Of a stretch of 64,000 bases of DNA, positions 1-9,131 are shown piece by piece. Below the pieces are notes generated by a model. It was not told where the DNA came from. It ran no database searches and was given only the letters and a program-made list of their open reading frames with translations. A program made the translations under genes and the position numbers. The stretch's first letter is position 1; each line of letters opens with the position of its first letter. Origin of the DNA: Actinomycetota bacterium (lineage in GTDB: Bacteria; Actinomycetota; Thermoleophilia; Miltoncostaeales; Miltoncostaeaceae); the NCBI GenBank assembly GCA_963169235.1, contig CAUJCX010000041.1, positions 21,640 to 85,639 of the forward strand, given 5' to 3'.

Positions 1-1218
1 ACGCTCGACCAGGCGGCCGTGCTGGCGGGCGTCCAGGTGATGGACCACGCGTTCGCGCTCGACCTGATCGTCGGCCGCGACGCCGCGGGCGACCCGCAGG
101 TGACGGGCGCGCGCATCGCGCTCACCGACGAGACGGGCCGGGTGGTGTCCACCGGCGTCGTCCACGCGCGGGCCGTGGTCATGGCCACCGGCGGCTTCGG
201 GCAGGTGTTCGCGTCGACGTCCAACCCCCCGGCGGTCACCGGCGATGGCGTCGCCATGTGCCTGCGGGCCGGGCTGCCGGTCGCCGACGTCGAGTTCGTG
301 CAGTTCCACCCCACCGTGCTGTGGCTGAGCGCGGAGGCGCGCGGCCAGCAGCCGCTCATCAGCGAGGCGGTGCGGGGCGAGGGCGCGGTGCTGCGCACCG
401 TCGACGGCGAGCGCATCATGCCCGGCGTGCACCCGCTGGAGGACATGGCCCCCCGCGACGTGGTGGCCGCCGCGATCTCGGCGGCGATGGCCCGCAGCAC
501 CGGCCCCGGCCGCGACCACGTGATGCTGGACGCCACGCACATGGGCGCCCGCTTCGCCGAGCGCTTCCCCGGCATCACCGAGGCGTGCCTGGCCGCGGGC
601 ATCGATCCGGCGAAGGACTGGATCCCCGTCGCGCCCGCCGCCCACTACGCGTGCGGCGGCGTGGTGGCCGACCTGCACGGGCGCACCGCGACGACCGGTC
701 TGTTCTGCGTGGGCGAGACGGCCTGCACCGGGTTGCACGGCGCCAACCGCCTGGCCTCCAACAGCCTCACCGAGAGCGTCGTCGGCGGCATCCGCGTGGG
801 CATCGCGCTGGCCGACGAGCTGCCCGGGCGCCCCTCCGACGCGGGCGCGCCGCCCGAGGGCGACGGAGCCATGTGCACCCCCGACGACGTCGCCACCGTG
901 CGGGCCGCCATGTCGCGCCACGTGGGCGTGATGCGCACGCCCGACGGGCTGGCCGAGGCCACACGGGTGCTCGACGGCGTCGCCGACGCGGCGACGGCCG
1001 AGGTGGAGCCGTCGCGGGCCGCCTGGGAGGCCACCAACGTGCTCACCGTGGCGCGCGCCATCGTGCTGTCCGCGCTCACCCGCGAGGAGAGCCGCGGCTG
1101 CCACCGGCGTACCGACGTCGACGGCCCCCGCGACGAGTGGCACCACCACATCCGGCTGGTGATGGACCCAAGCGGGGCCCTGGCGGCGCCCGCCGTCGCC
1201 GATTCGGTGGCTCCGTGA
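1..1218 (+). CDS. nadB: L-aspartate oxidase, C-terminal part (5' end outside window)
   Basis: Oxidises L-aspartate to iminoaspartate with FAD, the first step of de novo NAD synthesis in the cytoplasm. The frame is open from base 1. The 405 residues present cover the flavoprotein and fumarate reductase-type C-terminal regions; roughly 130 N-terminal residues of a ~530-residue family, with the FAD GxGxxG, lie outside. Recognisable motifs are ATGGFGQVF, EFVQFHPT, RGEGAVLR, HYACGGV and GLHGANRLASNSL (substrate and FAD contacts of the succinate dehydrogenase/NadB family). The HPT and HGANRLASNS blocks favour NadB over fumarate reductase, and nadC follows with a 4-bp overlap, which supports the assignment. 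Confidence 0.93.
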   Translation, partial: TLDQAAVLAGVQVMDHAFALDLIVGRDAAGDPQVTGARIALTDETGRVVSTGVVHARAVVMATGGFGQVFASTSNPPAVTGDGVAMCLRAGLPVADVEFVQFHPTVLWLSAEARGQQPLISEAVRGEGAVLRTVDGERIMPGVHPLEDMAPRDVVAAAISAAMARSTGPGRDHVMLDATHMGARFAERFPGITEACLAAGIDPAKDWIPVAPAAHYACGGVVADLHGRTATTGLFCVGETACTGLHGANRLASNSLTESVVGGIRVGIALADELPGRPSDAGAPPEGDGAMCTPDDVATVRAAMSRHVGVMRTPDGLAEATRVLDGVADAATAEVEPSRAAWEATNVLTVARAIVLSALTREESRGCHRRTDVDGPRDEWHHHIRLVMDPSGALAAPAVADSVAP

Positions 1219-2117
1219 CCACGTTCCACCCCCTGTCGGAGGGCACCCGCCGGATGCTGGCCGACGCGGGGCTCGACGCCGACGATCTCGCCGCGTTCGT
1301 GCGCGCCGCCGTGCGCGAGGACCTGGGCGGCGGGGTCGACGTCACGTCGGCCGCCACCGTGCCACCCGACGCCCGCTCGCGGGCCGGCGTCGGCGCGCGC
1401 AGGGCCGGCACCGTCGCGGGCGTGCCCGCGGGCGTCGCGGTGCTGGAGGCCGTGTGCGGCGCCGACGCGCTTGAGGTCGTCGTGGAACGCGGCGACGGCA
1501 CCCGCGTCGCGCCCGGCGACGTGGTGATGCGCATCACCGCGCCGAGCCGCGCGCTGCTGACGGCCGAGCGCACCATGCTCAACCTGATGTGCCACCTGTC
1601 GGGCGTCGCGACCCTGACCCGGGCGTGGGCCGACGCGCTGGAGGGCACGTCGGCGCGCGTGCGCGACACCCGCAAGACCATTCCCGGCATGCGGGCGCTC
1701 GCGAAGTACGCGGTGCGCTGCGGCGGCGGGGTGAACCACCGCATGGGCTTGTGGGACGCGGCGCTGGTGAAGGACAACCACGTGGTCGCCGCGGGCGGGG
1801 TGGGGGAGGCGTTCGCGCTGGTGCGCGAGCGGTTCCCCGACGTGCCGGTGGAGGTGGAGGTCGACGGCCTCGACGGCCTGCGGGAGGTGCTCGACCTGGG
1901 CGCCGACGTGGTGCTCCTCGACAACTTCACGCCCGACCTGATGCGGGAGGCCGTGGCGTTGCGTGACGCCCGGCGGCCCGCGGCGGTGCTGGAGGCGAGC
2001 GGCGGGCTGACCCTGGCCGACGCGGCCGCCGTGGGAGCGACGGGTGTCGATTACATCGCGGTGGGCGAGCTGACCCACTCCGCGCGCGTGCTCGACCTGG
2101 GGCTCGACTTCATCTGA
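1215..2117 (+). CDS. nadC: Nicotinate-nucleotide pyrophosphorylase (carboxylating)
   Basis: Quinolinate phosphoribosyltransferase: quinolinate plus PRPP gives nicotinate mononucleotide, CO2 and pyrophosphate. The GTG start at 1215 overlaps the nadB stop (GTGA), so the two are translationally coupled. The 300 residues match the usual length. Visible motifs: REDLGGGVDVTS near the N terminus, LNLMCHLSGVAT, the PRPP/quinolinate-binding RDTRKTIPGMR, CGGGVNHRMGLWDA, KDNH, VEVEVD, LLDNF and EASGG. The upstream part of this reading frame (from 258) is only a shadow of nadB. No clear terminator follows before the next gene. Confidence 0.95.
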   Translation: MTTFHPLSEGTRRMLADAGLDADDLAAFVRAAVREDLGGGVDVTSAATVPPDARSRAGVGARRAGTVAGVPAGVAVLEAVCGADALEVVVERGDGTRVAPGDVVMRITAPSRALLTAERTMLNLMCHLSGVATLTRAWADALEGTSARVRDTRKTIPGMRALAKYAVRCGGGVNHRMGLWDAALVKDNHVVAAGGVGEAFALVRERFPDVPVEVEVDGLDGLREVLDLGADVVLLDNFTPDLMREAVALRDARRPAAVLEASGGLTLADAAAVGATGVDYIAVGELTHSARVLDLGLDFI

Positions 2118-2175
2118 TCGCGTCGCCGTCCTTTCGTAGGGTACGGAATGGCGTGAGGGTCCCCAACTTCCGTCT

Positions 2176-4467
2176 ATGAACCGACTGATCCGCACCGTCG
2201 TCCTCGCGGCGACCACGGCGACGGCGCTCGTCGCCACCGCATTCGCCGCCACCCTCCCACCGCCCGTGCTGAGCGCGCCGGTGCCGTTCGTGGCCTCCGG
2301 CGTCGTGCAGTCGGGCCCCGGTGCCGCGTATCTGCCGGACGGCACCCTCGCGATCGTCTACGCCAGGGAGGCGACCTCCGACGTCGCGGTCGTGGCGCGT
2401 GACCGCGCGGCGACGGGCGCCGAGACCGAGCGCGTGCTGTGGACGGCCCCCGCGGGGTCCCCCGCGGCCTCCGTCGGCAGCCCCGCCATCGCCACGGACG
2501 CGACGGGCAACATGCTGGCGGTGTGGCGCTGGAAGCGCATCAACGCGGCGAATCCCTCCGGCCCCCCGGCGGCGATCGGCCTGGTGTCGAGCTATCGACC
2601 GGCCGGCGGGACGTGGGGTGCGGCCCAGCCGCTGCCGGGAACCGGCGACGTCGAGTATCGGTCCGATCCCGTGACGCTCACCGCCGACAAGCCCGGCAGC
2701 TTCATCGCCGGCTACCTGCACACGGCGACGGACCTGCCGGCGCTCTCGCGGTTCACCGCTCCGGGGGCCTGGTCGAACCCGATCAACCTCGCCACCGCCG
2801 GCTCCGACGAGCAGCCGGTGATCGCCGGCCGCGGCGACGGTGTCGGCATCGTGGCGTGGCTCGAGACGGCCGGCACCGGTCAGCGGCTCATGGCCCGCCC
2901 GACCGGCGTCGCCGGCGCCGTCCCCGTCGAGGTCGCCTCGGACCCCACGTACCTCCTCACGCCGGGCCTGGGCTTCGACGAGACGGGCGCGGCGACGATC
3001 GTGGAGTCGACGGCGGCGCAGGGGGCCTTCGCGCGCCGCTGGACCGCCGCGACCGGCTTCGGACCGGTGACCCCGCTCGGCGCCGGCCGGCTTCTGGGTA
3101 CCGTCGTCGGACGACACGTCGTGCTCAGCTCCCAGTCCTCGGTGGAGCGGCGCCTGAGCGTGCGGTCGCTTCGCCCCGACGGCACCTGGACGGCGTCCGC
3201 GCCGATCGGCCAGACCCCCGGGGGGTACGGTGACCTCCGCGTCGCACCGCGAGCCGACGGCGGGTACGTCGGCATCTTCTCCACCGTCCTCGTCGGGCCG
3301 GCCCCTTCCTACACCAAGACGGGGACCCAGATGCTCGGGTTCCAGTTGGCCGCCGACGGGACGCCGGCAGTCGCGGGATCGCCCGCGTCGACCACGGACG
3401 TCCTGGACGATCCGTCGGCTCTCGCGGTCAGCCCCGCCGGCGACGTCACGGCGCTCGGCTGGAGGAACGGTGCGGCGCCCGCGGGAAAGCAGCGCGTGTG
3501 GATCATGGAGGCCGACGGCGCGGACCCCGTGATCGACGGCATCACGGTACCCGGCACCATCACGCAGGGGCAGGCGGGAGACTTCTCCGCCACGGGGACC
3601 GATACGCGCACCGGAGTCAGCCAGATCCGCTGGACGTTCGGCGACGGCGCCACCGCCACGTCGGCCCCCGCCCAGGCGATCACGCACGCCTTCGCCGGCG
3701 CGGGGACGTACGTCGTGACGGCCCGGGCGGTGGACGGTGCCGGCCACGTGGGGGACGCCGCGTCGCGGACGGTCACGGTCACCGCACCGGTCACGCCGCC
3801 GGTGAGCGGGCCGGTCACCACGCCTCCGCCCGCCGCACCGCGCGTACCCGCGACGCTGCGCGGACGCACGGTCGTGCTCGACCTCGACGTCGCCCTGCGG
3901 CGGGGCGCGACGGCCTGCCCCACGGGCCGAACCATCACCACCACCGTCCGTCCACCGCACGCCCGGCCGCTTGCGATCGCGCGCAGGAGCGTCAGCGTCA
4001 CGAAGATCACGGTCAACGGCGTGGCGCGCTGCCGCGCCACCGGCACCGTCACCCTGCGGAGGGCCCCCGCGCCCGGCACCCGGGCCTCGCTCCGTCTGAT
4101 CGTCGGCGGGACGACCACGGTCACCCGCACCGTACGCATCACCCCACCACGGGTCGCCGCAGTGCTGCGGGGGCGCACGGTCGCGATCGACCTCGACCTC
4201 ACGCCGCGACCGGGTACGTCCGCCTGTCCCAGCGGGCAGACCATCGCGGCGACGATCGCCCCCGCCGGCGGCCGGCCGCTTGCGATCGCACGCAGCAGCG
4301 TCAGGGCCGTCAGGTTGCGGGTCGGTGACGCGGTGCGGTGCCGCGTGAGCGGCGCGCTCACCCTGCGTTCGGACCCCGGGCCGCGCCTGCGCACCACACT
4401 GCGCGTGGGCCTCCGCTCGGCCACGACCGTGACGCGCACCGTTCGCGTCAGCCTGCCGGCGCGCTGA
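2176..4467 (+). CDS. Secreted protein with PKD domain and duplicated C-terminal module
   Basis: A 763-residue exported protein of unknown role. Residues 1-26 form a signal peptide (MNRLIRT, hydrophobic core, AFA-A cleavage). Residues ~30-450 look like a beta-propeller-type repeat region (repeated blocks with GxVVVxR/GTWxxxxP patterns). A PKD/Ig-like domain follows at ~455-540, ending in the typical WTFGDGATATS...HAFAGAGTYVVTARAVD. The last ~200 residues are two copies of a ~95-residue module (each begins LRGRTV and ends TVTRTVRI/V) with two conserved cysteines per copy, separated from the PKD by a Pro/Thr linker. No good ribosome-binding site precedes the ATG. A strong hairpin terminator follows. 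Probably cell-surface or extracellular. Confidence 0.8.
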   Translation: MNRLIRTVVLAATTATALVATAFAATLPPPVLSAPVPFVASGVVQSGPGAAYLPDGTLAIVYAREATSDVAVVARDRAATGAETERVLWTAPAGSPAASVGSPAIATDATGNMLAVWRWKRINAANPSGPPAAIGLVSSYRPAGGTWGAAQPLPGTGDVEYRSDPVTLTADKPGSFIAGYLHTATDLPALSRFTAPGAWSNPINLATAGSDEQPVIAGRGDGVGIVAWLETAGTGQRLMARPTGVAGAVPVEVASDPTYLLTPGLGFDETGAATIVESTAAQGAFARRWTAATGFGPVTPLGAGRLLGTVVGRHVVLSSQSSVERRLSVRSLRPDGTWTASAPIGQTPGGYGDLRVAPRADGGYVGIFSTVLVGPAPSYTKTGTQMLGFQLAADGTPAVAGSPASTTDVLDDPSALAVSPAGDVTALGWRNGAAPAGKQRVWIMEADGADPVIDGITVPGTITQGQAGDFSATGTDTRTGVSQIRWTFGDGATATSAPAQAITHAFAGAGTYVVTARAVDGAGHVGDAASRTVTVTAPVTPPVSGPVTTPPPAAPRVPATLRGRTVVLDLDVALRRGATACPTGRTITTTVRPPHARPLAIARRSVSVTKITVNGVARCRATGTVTLRRAPAPGTRASLRLIVGGTTTVTRTVRITPPRVAAVLRGRTVAIDLDLTPRPGTSACPSGQTIAATIAPAGGRPLAIARSSVRAVRLRVGDAVRCRVSGALTLRSDPGPRLRTTLRVGLRSATTVTRTVRVSLPAR

Positions 4468-4475
4468 ATCACGTC

Positions 4476-4511
4476 CCTGGGGCGGTGGATGTGGACGTCC
4501 ACCGCCCCAGG
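4476..4511 (+). terminator. Hairpin terminator after PKD protein
   Basis: Perfect 14-bp inverted repeat (4476-4489 with 4498-4511; left arm CCTGGGGCGGTGGA) with an 8-nt loop, starting 9 bp after the PKD gene stop. No T-run follows, which is usual in high-GC actinobacteria. Confidence 0.75.
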
Positions 4512-4580
4512 CCGCGCGGCACCCCGCGCCGCCGGACCCCCGGCGAGGGCGGGCACGGGGGCGAGGCGTAGGATTCCCGC

Positions 4581-5753
4581 ATGCCGCGCACATCGTTCGT
4601 CTTCGACGAGGGCATGCTCCAGTACGACCTGGGCGACGAGCATCCGCTCTCGCCGCTGCGGCGCCGCCTGGCCGTCGACCTCATCCGCGCCTACGGCCTG
4701 CTCGACCGTGACGACGTCACCGTGGTGCCCGCGCGGCGCGCCGTCGACGACGAGATCGCCCGCGCCCACGCGCCCGCGTACATCGCGGCCACCAAGCGCT
4801 ACAGCGCGTCGCCGCTTTTGTCGCACGAGTGGGAGGCGGGCCAGTGGGGCTTCGCCGCCGGCGGTGACACCCCGGCGTTCGCGGGCATGCACGAGGCCGC
4901 GGCGCTTCTGTGCGGGGCGTCCATCACCGCCGCGATGGAGGTATGGGAGGGCCGCGCCGACCAGGCGTTCTCCGCCGGTGGCGGCCTCCACCACGCGCTC
5001 GCCAACCGCGCCGCGGGCTTCTGCGTCTACAACGACCCCGCCGTGGCCATCCACGCGCTGCTGGCCGAGGGCGCCGAGCGGGTGGCGTACATCGACGTCG
5101 ACGTGCACCACGGCGACGGCACCCAGTGGATCTTCTACGAGGACCCGCGCGTGCTGACGTGCTCGGTACACGAGAGCGGCCGGTACCTGTTCCCGGGCAC
5201 CGGGCACCTGGGCGAGCGCGGCGTCGGCGCGGCGGAGGGCACCGCGGTCAACATCCCGCTGCCGCCGTACGCCGGGCAGGCACCGTACCTGCGCGCGGTC
5301 GAGGACGTCATCGGCCCGGCCGTCACCGCGTTCCGGCCCGACGTGATCGTGACCCAGAACGGCGCCGACCCGCACCATCGCGACCCGCTGGCACACCTGC
5401 AGATCACCATGGCGACGTTCCCGCGCCTGTATCGCATGCTGGTGGACATCGCGGCCGACGCGTGCGGCGGCCGCCTGGTGGCCCTCGGCGGCGGCGGGTA
5501 CCACACCGACGTGGTGCCCCGGGCGTGGACCATGCTGTTCGCCACCATGCTGGGCGCCGAACTCGATGATGACATGCCCGCCGAGTGGGTGGCCGAGGCG
5601 TCCGGGCGGGCGGGCATGCTGCTGACGCCCACGCTCACCGGCGACGTCGAGCCCGAGGTGCCCGCCGAGCAGAGGGCGCAGGCCGACGCGGAGGGCGGGC
5701 AGGTGGTCGACCAGGCCAGGGTGCTGCTGCGGCAGACGCCCCACCAGCCGTGA
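4581..5753 (+). CDS. acuC: AcuC/histone-deacetylase-family deacetylase
   Basis: Zinc-dependent deacylase of the arginase/deacetylase fold. Bacterial AcuC homologues deacetylate acetyl-CoA synthetase or other acyl-lysine substrates. The 390 residues show the family signatures: GGGLHHA, GFCVYND, the metal and proton-relay motif DVDVHHGDGTQ, the SVHESGRYLFPGTG loop, the second metal site QNGADPHHRDPLAHL and the GGGGYHTD active-site tyrosine loop, so it should be active. The length fits AcuC. A TAGGAT box 6 bp before the ATG with no Shine-Dalgarno suggests a leaderless mRNA. The next small gene overlaps the stop. The substrate is not evident from context. Confidence 0.85.
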   Translation: MPRTSFVFDEGMLQYDLGDEHPLSPLRRRLAVDLIRAYGLLDRDDVTVVPARRAVDDEIARAHAPAYIAATKRYSASPLLSHEWEAGQWGFAAGGDTPAFAGMHEAAALLCGASITAAMEVWEGRADQAFSAGGGLHHALANRAAGFCVYNDPAVAIHALLAEGAERVAYIDVDVHHGDGTQWIFYEDPRVLTCSVHESGRYLFPGTGHLGERGVGAAEGTAVNIPLPPYAGQAPYLRAVEDVIGPAVTAFRPDVIVTQNGADPHHRDPLAHLQITMATFPRLYRMLVDIAADACGGRLVALGGGGYHTDVVPRAWTMLFATMLGAELDDDMPAEWVAEASGRAGMLLTPTLTGDVEPEVPAEQRAQADAEGGQVVDQARVLLRQTPHQP

Positions 5754-6325
5754 AGCGTGACGCCGACTGGGCGGCGGCCGACGTGCCCACCGGGGCGCAC
5801 GCCATCGCCGAGGCTCAGCTTCAACCTGACGGTTATGCCCGCACCCGCGGCGTCGCGCAGCAGGCGGCCCGCCTGGCCCGCAACACCCACCTCAACCGTG
5901 AGGACCGCGCGCGCCTTCTGTGCGTCGCGTGGCTGCACGCGGTGGGGGGCGACGACCTTCTGGGGCGGCGCGCAACGGCGCGCACCGCCCGTCAGGCGGG
6001 GCACGAGCGCATCGCGGTGATCCTGGCGCACCACCGCTTCGCGGCCATGGAGGGGTCCATCCGCGGAATGGCCCCGCTGGAGCACGAGTTCGCCGTCCCC
6101 ACGGGGCGTGACGAGGATCTGGTGCTGCTGCTGGACGTCGCCGTGTTCACCACGGACCCGGCCGGGGCCCCGTGTACGCCCGCGACGGTGGTGCGCGACA
6201 TGATGGACCGCGCCACCCCGGCCGATCCGTCCGTGCGGGCCGCCGTGGCGCTGCTGGCCCAGCTGGCCGACCACCCCGACGGCCGGCCCCTGCTGGAGCT
6301 CGTCGCGCCCCGTCCGGCGGTGTAG
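5750..6325 (+). CDS. Conserved protein, HD-domain-like
   Basis: 191 residues. The GTG start at 5750 overlaps the deacetylase stop, indicating translational coupling. The central helical stretch ARLLCVAWLHAVGGDDLL followed by GHERIAVILAHHRFAAMEG resembles an HD phosphohydrolase fold (an H..D pair, then HH), but the canonical HD dyad is not clean and activity is uncertain. Similar proteins next to other genes are usually annotated as HD-domain metal-dependent phosphohydrolases. The part of this frame upstream of 5750 is a shadow of the deacetylase. Confidence 0.6.
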   Translation: MKRDADWAAADVPTGAHAIAEAQLQPDGYARTRGVAQQAARLARNTHLNREDRARLLCVAWLHAVGGDDLLGRRATARTARQAGHERIAVILAHHRFAAMEGSIRGMAPLEHEFAVPTGRDEDLVLLLDVAVFTTDPAGAPCTPATVVRDMMDRATPADPSVRAAVALLAQLADHPDGRPLLELVAPRPAV

Positions 6326-6386
6326 CCCAGGGCACCCCGCACCAGCGGCACCGGGCTATGATGGCGCGTCCGCGTCGGAGGTCACG

Positions 6387-7712
6387 CTGCGTAGCATCAA
6401 GCCGGGCCAGATCGTGCTGCTGGGGTTCGCCGGCGTCATCTTTCTGGGCACCCTGCTGTTGTGGTTGCCCGCCTCCCGCAGCGGCCACGACCCCATGGCG
6501 TGGAAGGCCGCGCTGTTCACCTCGACGTCCGCCGTGTGCGTCACCGGGCACGCCATCGTGGACACCCCCACGTACTGGACGCTGTTCGGGCAGATCGTGA
6601 TCATGGCGCTCATCCAGGTGGGCGGCTTCGGCATCGTGACGGCCGCATCCCTGTTGCTGGTGGTCGCGCGACGCAACCTGGGCATGCGGAGCCGCATGCT
6701 GACCCAGTCGGAGTCGCAGGCCATCACCGCCAGCGACGTGCGGCGGGTGGTGGGGTCGGTGGCGGTGTTCACGCTGGCGGTGGAGGGCGCGATCGCCGTG
6801 GTGCTGGCCCTGCGCCTGCACTTCGCGTACGACGTGGGCTGGGGCGACGCGGCCTGGCGCGGGGTCTTCCACGCGGTCTCGTCGTTCAACAACGCCGGCT
6901 TCGCGCTGTACACCGACAACCTGATCGGCTTCCAGGCCGACTGGCTCATCATCGTGCCGATCGGCCTCGGCATCATCATCGGCGGCCTCGGGCATCCCGT
7001 GTTCGCCGACCTGGGCCGCTGTCGCACGGCGGTCGGGAGCCTGACGCTGCACAGCAAGCTGACGCTCACCGGCACCGCGGTGCTGCTGTTCGGTGGCACG
7101 CTCGCGTTCCTCCTGACCGAGTGGGACAACGGCAAGACGTTCGCGCCGATGAACATGGCCACCAAGGTGCTGTCGGCCTGGTTCCAGTCGACCACGGCGC
7201 GCACCGCCGGGTTCAGCTCGGTGGCCATGGGCGACTTCCGCGACGAGTCGTGGCTCATCACCGACATGCTGATGTTCGTGGGCGGTGGCAGCGGGTCGAC
7301 GGCCGGTGGCGTCAAGGTGGCGACGTTCCTGGTGCTCGTGCTGATCGTGCTGGGAGAGGCCCGCGGCGGCATGCCCCCCGAGGCGTTCGGTCGCCGCATC
7401 CCGGTGCCCGCGCTGCGTCAGAGCCTGGCGGTGGCGTTCCTGGCGATCAACGCCATCACGCTGGCCACGCTGGCGCTGATGATGCTGACCCCGTACTCGC
7501 TCGACCGCTGCATCCTGGAGGTGATCTCGGCGTTCTCCACCGTGGGCCTCAGCACCGGCATCACACCCGACCTGGGAACGCCCGGCCAGCTTGTGCTGGT
7601 CGCGATGATGTACCTGGGCCGCGTCGGGCCACTGGCCCTGGTGCTGGCCCTCGCCGGGCGCCAGAAGCAGCGGCTCTACCAGTACCCCGAGGCCAGCCCG
7701 CTGGTGGGCTGA
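6387..7712 (+). CDS. ktrB: Potassium uptake channel subunit, TrkH/KtrB family
   Basis: Membrane K+ translocating subunit of a Ktr/Trk system. Four repeated membrane-pore-membrane units are visible through their selectivity loops: TSAVCVTGHA, SSFNNAGFAL, STTARTAGFSS and SAFSTVGLSTG. A conserved glycine-rich GGGSGSTAGGVKV also occurs. About 440 residues fits KtrB rather than the longer TrkH. The first recognised initiator in frame is GTG at 6414, but the family-conserved N terminus (RSIKPGQI) begins earlier. A GGAGG at 6377-6381 lies 5 nt before a CTG at 6387, so a CTG start is proposed; with GTG 6414 the conserved N terminus would be lost. Followed 27 bp later by ktrA. Confidence 0.9.
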   Translation: MRSIKPGQIVLLGFAGVIFLGTLLLWLPASRSGHDPMAWKAALFTSTSAVCVTGHAIVDTPTYWTLFGQIVIMALIQVGGFGIVTAASLLLVVARRNLGMRSRMLTQSESQAITASDVRRVVGSVAVFTLAVEGAIAVVLALRLHFAYDVGWGDAAWRGVFHAVSSFNNAGFALYTDNLIGFQADWLIIVPIGLGIIIGGLGHPVFADLGRCRTAVGSLTLHSKLTLTGTAVLLFGGTLAFLLTEWDNGKTFAPMNMATKVLSAWFQSTTARTAGFSSVAMGDFRDESWLITDMLMFVGGGSGSTAGGVKVATFLVLVLIVLGEARGGMPPEAFGRRIPVPALRQSLAVAFLAINAITLATLALMMLTPYSLDRCILEVISAFSTVGLSTGITPDLGTPGQLVLVAMMYLGRVGPLALVLALAGRQKQRLYQYPEASPLVG

Positions 7713-7739
7713 CCGGATCGACGAAAAGGACGGCAATCC

Positions 7740-8396
7740 GTGGCGACCCGCGACGACATCCTGGTGATCGGCCTCGGCCGGTTCGGCCGCGCCCTGGCCG
7801 AGACGCTCCTCAGCCTGGGACACGAGGTGATGGCGGTCGACGCCGACGCCCAGGCCTGCCAGGAGTGCAGCCAGACCATCGGCCACGTGGTGCAGGCCGA
7901 CGCGACGTCCACCGACGCGCTGCGTCAGGTGGGGGCGGGCGAGTTCCGCACCGCGGTCGTCGCGATCGGCAACGACATCCAGGCCAGCATCATGGCCACG
8001 TACGCGCTGGTCGACCTGGGCATCCCCCGCATCTGGGCGAAGGCCATCACGGCCCAGCACGGCGCCATCCTGCAGCGCGTGGGCGCCCACCGCGTCGTGT
8101 TCCCCGAGCGTGACATGGGCGTGCGCGTCGCCCACACGATGCTGGGCCGCACCATCGACTACGTGGAGCTCGATGACGAGTTCGTGCTCATCGAGACCAC
8201 GGTGCCGCGGCAGCTGGCCGGCCGCATGATCGGCGAGGCGCAGGTGCGTTCCAAGTTCGACGTGTCGATCCTGTGCGTCAAGCGCCCCGGGGGACGGTTC
8301 ACGTACGCCACCCAGGACACCCTGCTCAATCTCGGCGACCTGGTGGTGGTGTTCGGCCCCACCCGCTCGGCCGAGGAGTTCGCCGCCCTCGACTAG
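7740..8396 (+). CDS. ktrA: Potassium uptake regulatory subunit, TrkA/KtrA family
   Basis: Cytoplasmic gating ring protein that binds nucleotide (ATP/ADP or NAD) and controls the KtrB channel. 218 residues: an RCK/TrkA-N Rossmann domain (VIGLGRFGRALAETL, acidic VDAD at the end of strand 2), then a TrkA-C domain at ~135-218. The GTG start has an AAAAGGA ribosome-binding site. Co-transcribed with ktrB. It converges on pgl with only 9 bp between, and no terminator is visible there. Confidence 0.92.
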   Translation: MATRDDILVIGLGRFGRALAETLLSLGHEVMAVDADAQACQECSQTIGHVVQADATSTDALRQVGAGEFRTAVVAIGNDIQASIMATYALVDLGIPRIWAKAITAQHGAILQRVGAHRVVFPERDMGVRVAHTMLGRTIDYVELDDEFVLIETTVPRQLAGRMIGEAQVRSKFDVSILCVKRPGGRFTYATQDTLLNLGDLVVVFGPTRSAEEFAALD

Positions 8397-8405
8397 GGCG
8401 GCGGG

Positions 8406-9131
8406 TCAGCGGTCGGTGATGCCGGCCGCGTCCGCCACGTCCTCGGTGACGATCCAGGTCTCGGCGCCGTCGGTGGGCTGAACACGCCCGGCCGGCAGCG
8501 CCGGGTCGCCCGCGATGGCGCGCCGCACCACGTCGCCCTTGGCCGGGTCGGCCACCAGGAACAGCACGCGGGCGGCGGCGTTCAGCACGGGCAGGGTCAT
8601 GCTGACCCGCCACGGCTGCGGCAGCTCGGGACGATGCACCGGCACCATCAGCCGCTCGGTCTCGTCCATCTCGGGCGATCCGGGGAACAGCGACGCCGTG
8701 TGTCCGTCGGCGCCGATGCCCAGCACCATCAGGTCGAATCGGGGGATGTCCTGGCGCGGGAACGCGCGCCGCAGGTCCTCTTCGGCCCGCGCGGCGGCCT
8801 CGTCGGGCGACAGCTCGCCGTGGATGCGGTGCACGTTGTCGGGTGGGAACGGTACCCGGTCGATGAGGGCCTCGCGCACCATGCGGTAGTTCGAGCCCTC
8901 GTCATCGGGCGGGACGCACCGCTCGTCGCCGAAGAAGATGCTGAGCTTCGCCCACGGGCAACAGCGCGAGCCCAGGTGCTGGTAGGCGACGCGCGGCGTG
9001 CTGCCTCCGGCCAGGGCGACGGATGCCGTGCCGCCCCAGGCCTGGTCGGACGCCACGGCCTCGATGCGGCGTGCCGCCTCGTCGGCGAGGGCCGCGGAAT
9101 CGCTCACCACAACGATCTCGGGTCGGTTCAT
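8406..9131 (-). CDS. pgl: 6-phosphogluconolactonase
   Basis: Hydrolyses 6-phosphogluconolactone to 6-phosphogluconate in the oxidative pentose phosphate pathway. 241 residues of the DevB/SOL type: LAGGSTPRVAYQHL (phosphate loop), FFGDERCVPPDDEGSNYRM, the catalytic-region DLMVLGIGADGHTASLFPG and the late VADPAKGDVVR. The ATG overlaps the opcA stop (ATGA). Last gene of the gnd-zwf-opcA-pgl operon. Confidence 0.95.
   Translation of the reverse strand: MNRPEIVVVSDSAALADEAARRIEAVASDQAWGGTASVALAGGSTPRVAYQHLGSRCCPWAKLSIFFGDERCVPPDDEGSNYRMVREALIDRVPFPPDNVHRIHGELSPDEAAARAEEDLRRAFPRQDIPRFDLMVLGIGADGHTASLFPGSPEMDETERLMVPVHRPELPQPWRVSMTLPVLNAAARVLFLVADPAKGDVVRRAIAGDPALPAGRVQPTDGAETWIVTEDVADAAGITDR

Noticed and set aside
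258..1214. Long plus-strand frame upstream of nadC in another frame of nadB
   Set aside because: Arginine-rich shadow of nadB; the nadC protein begins at the GTG at 1215.
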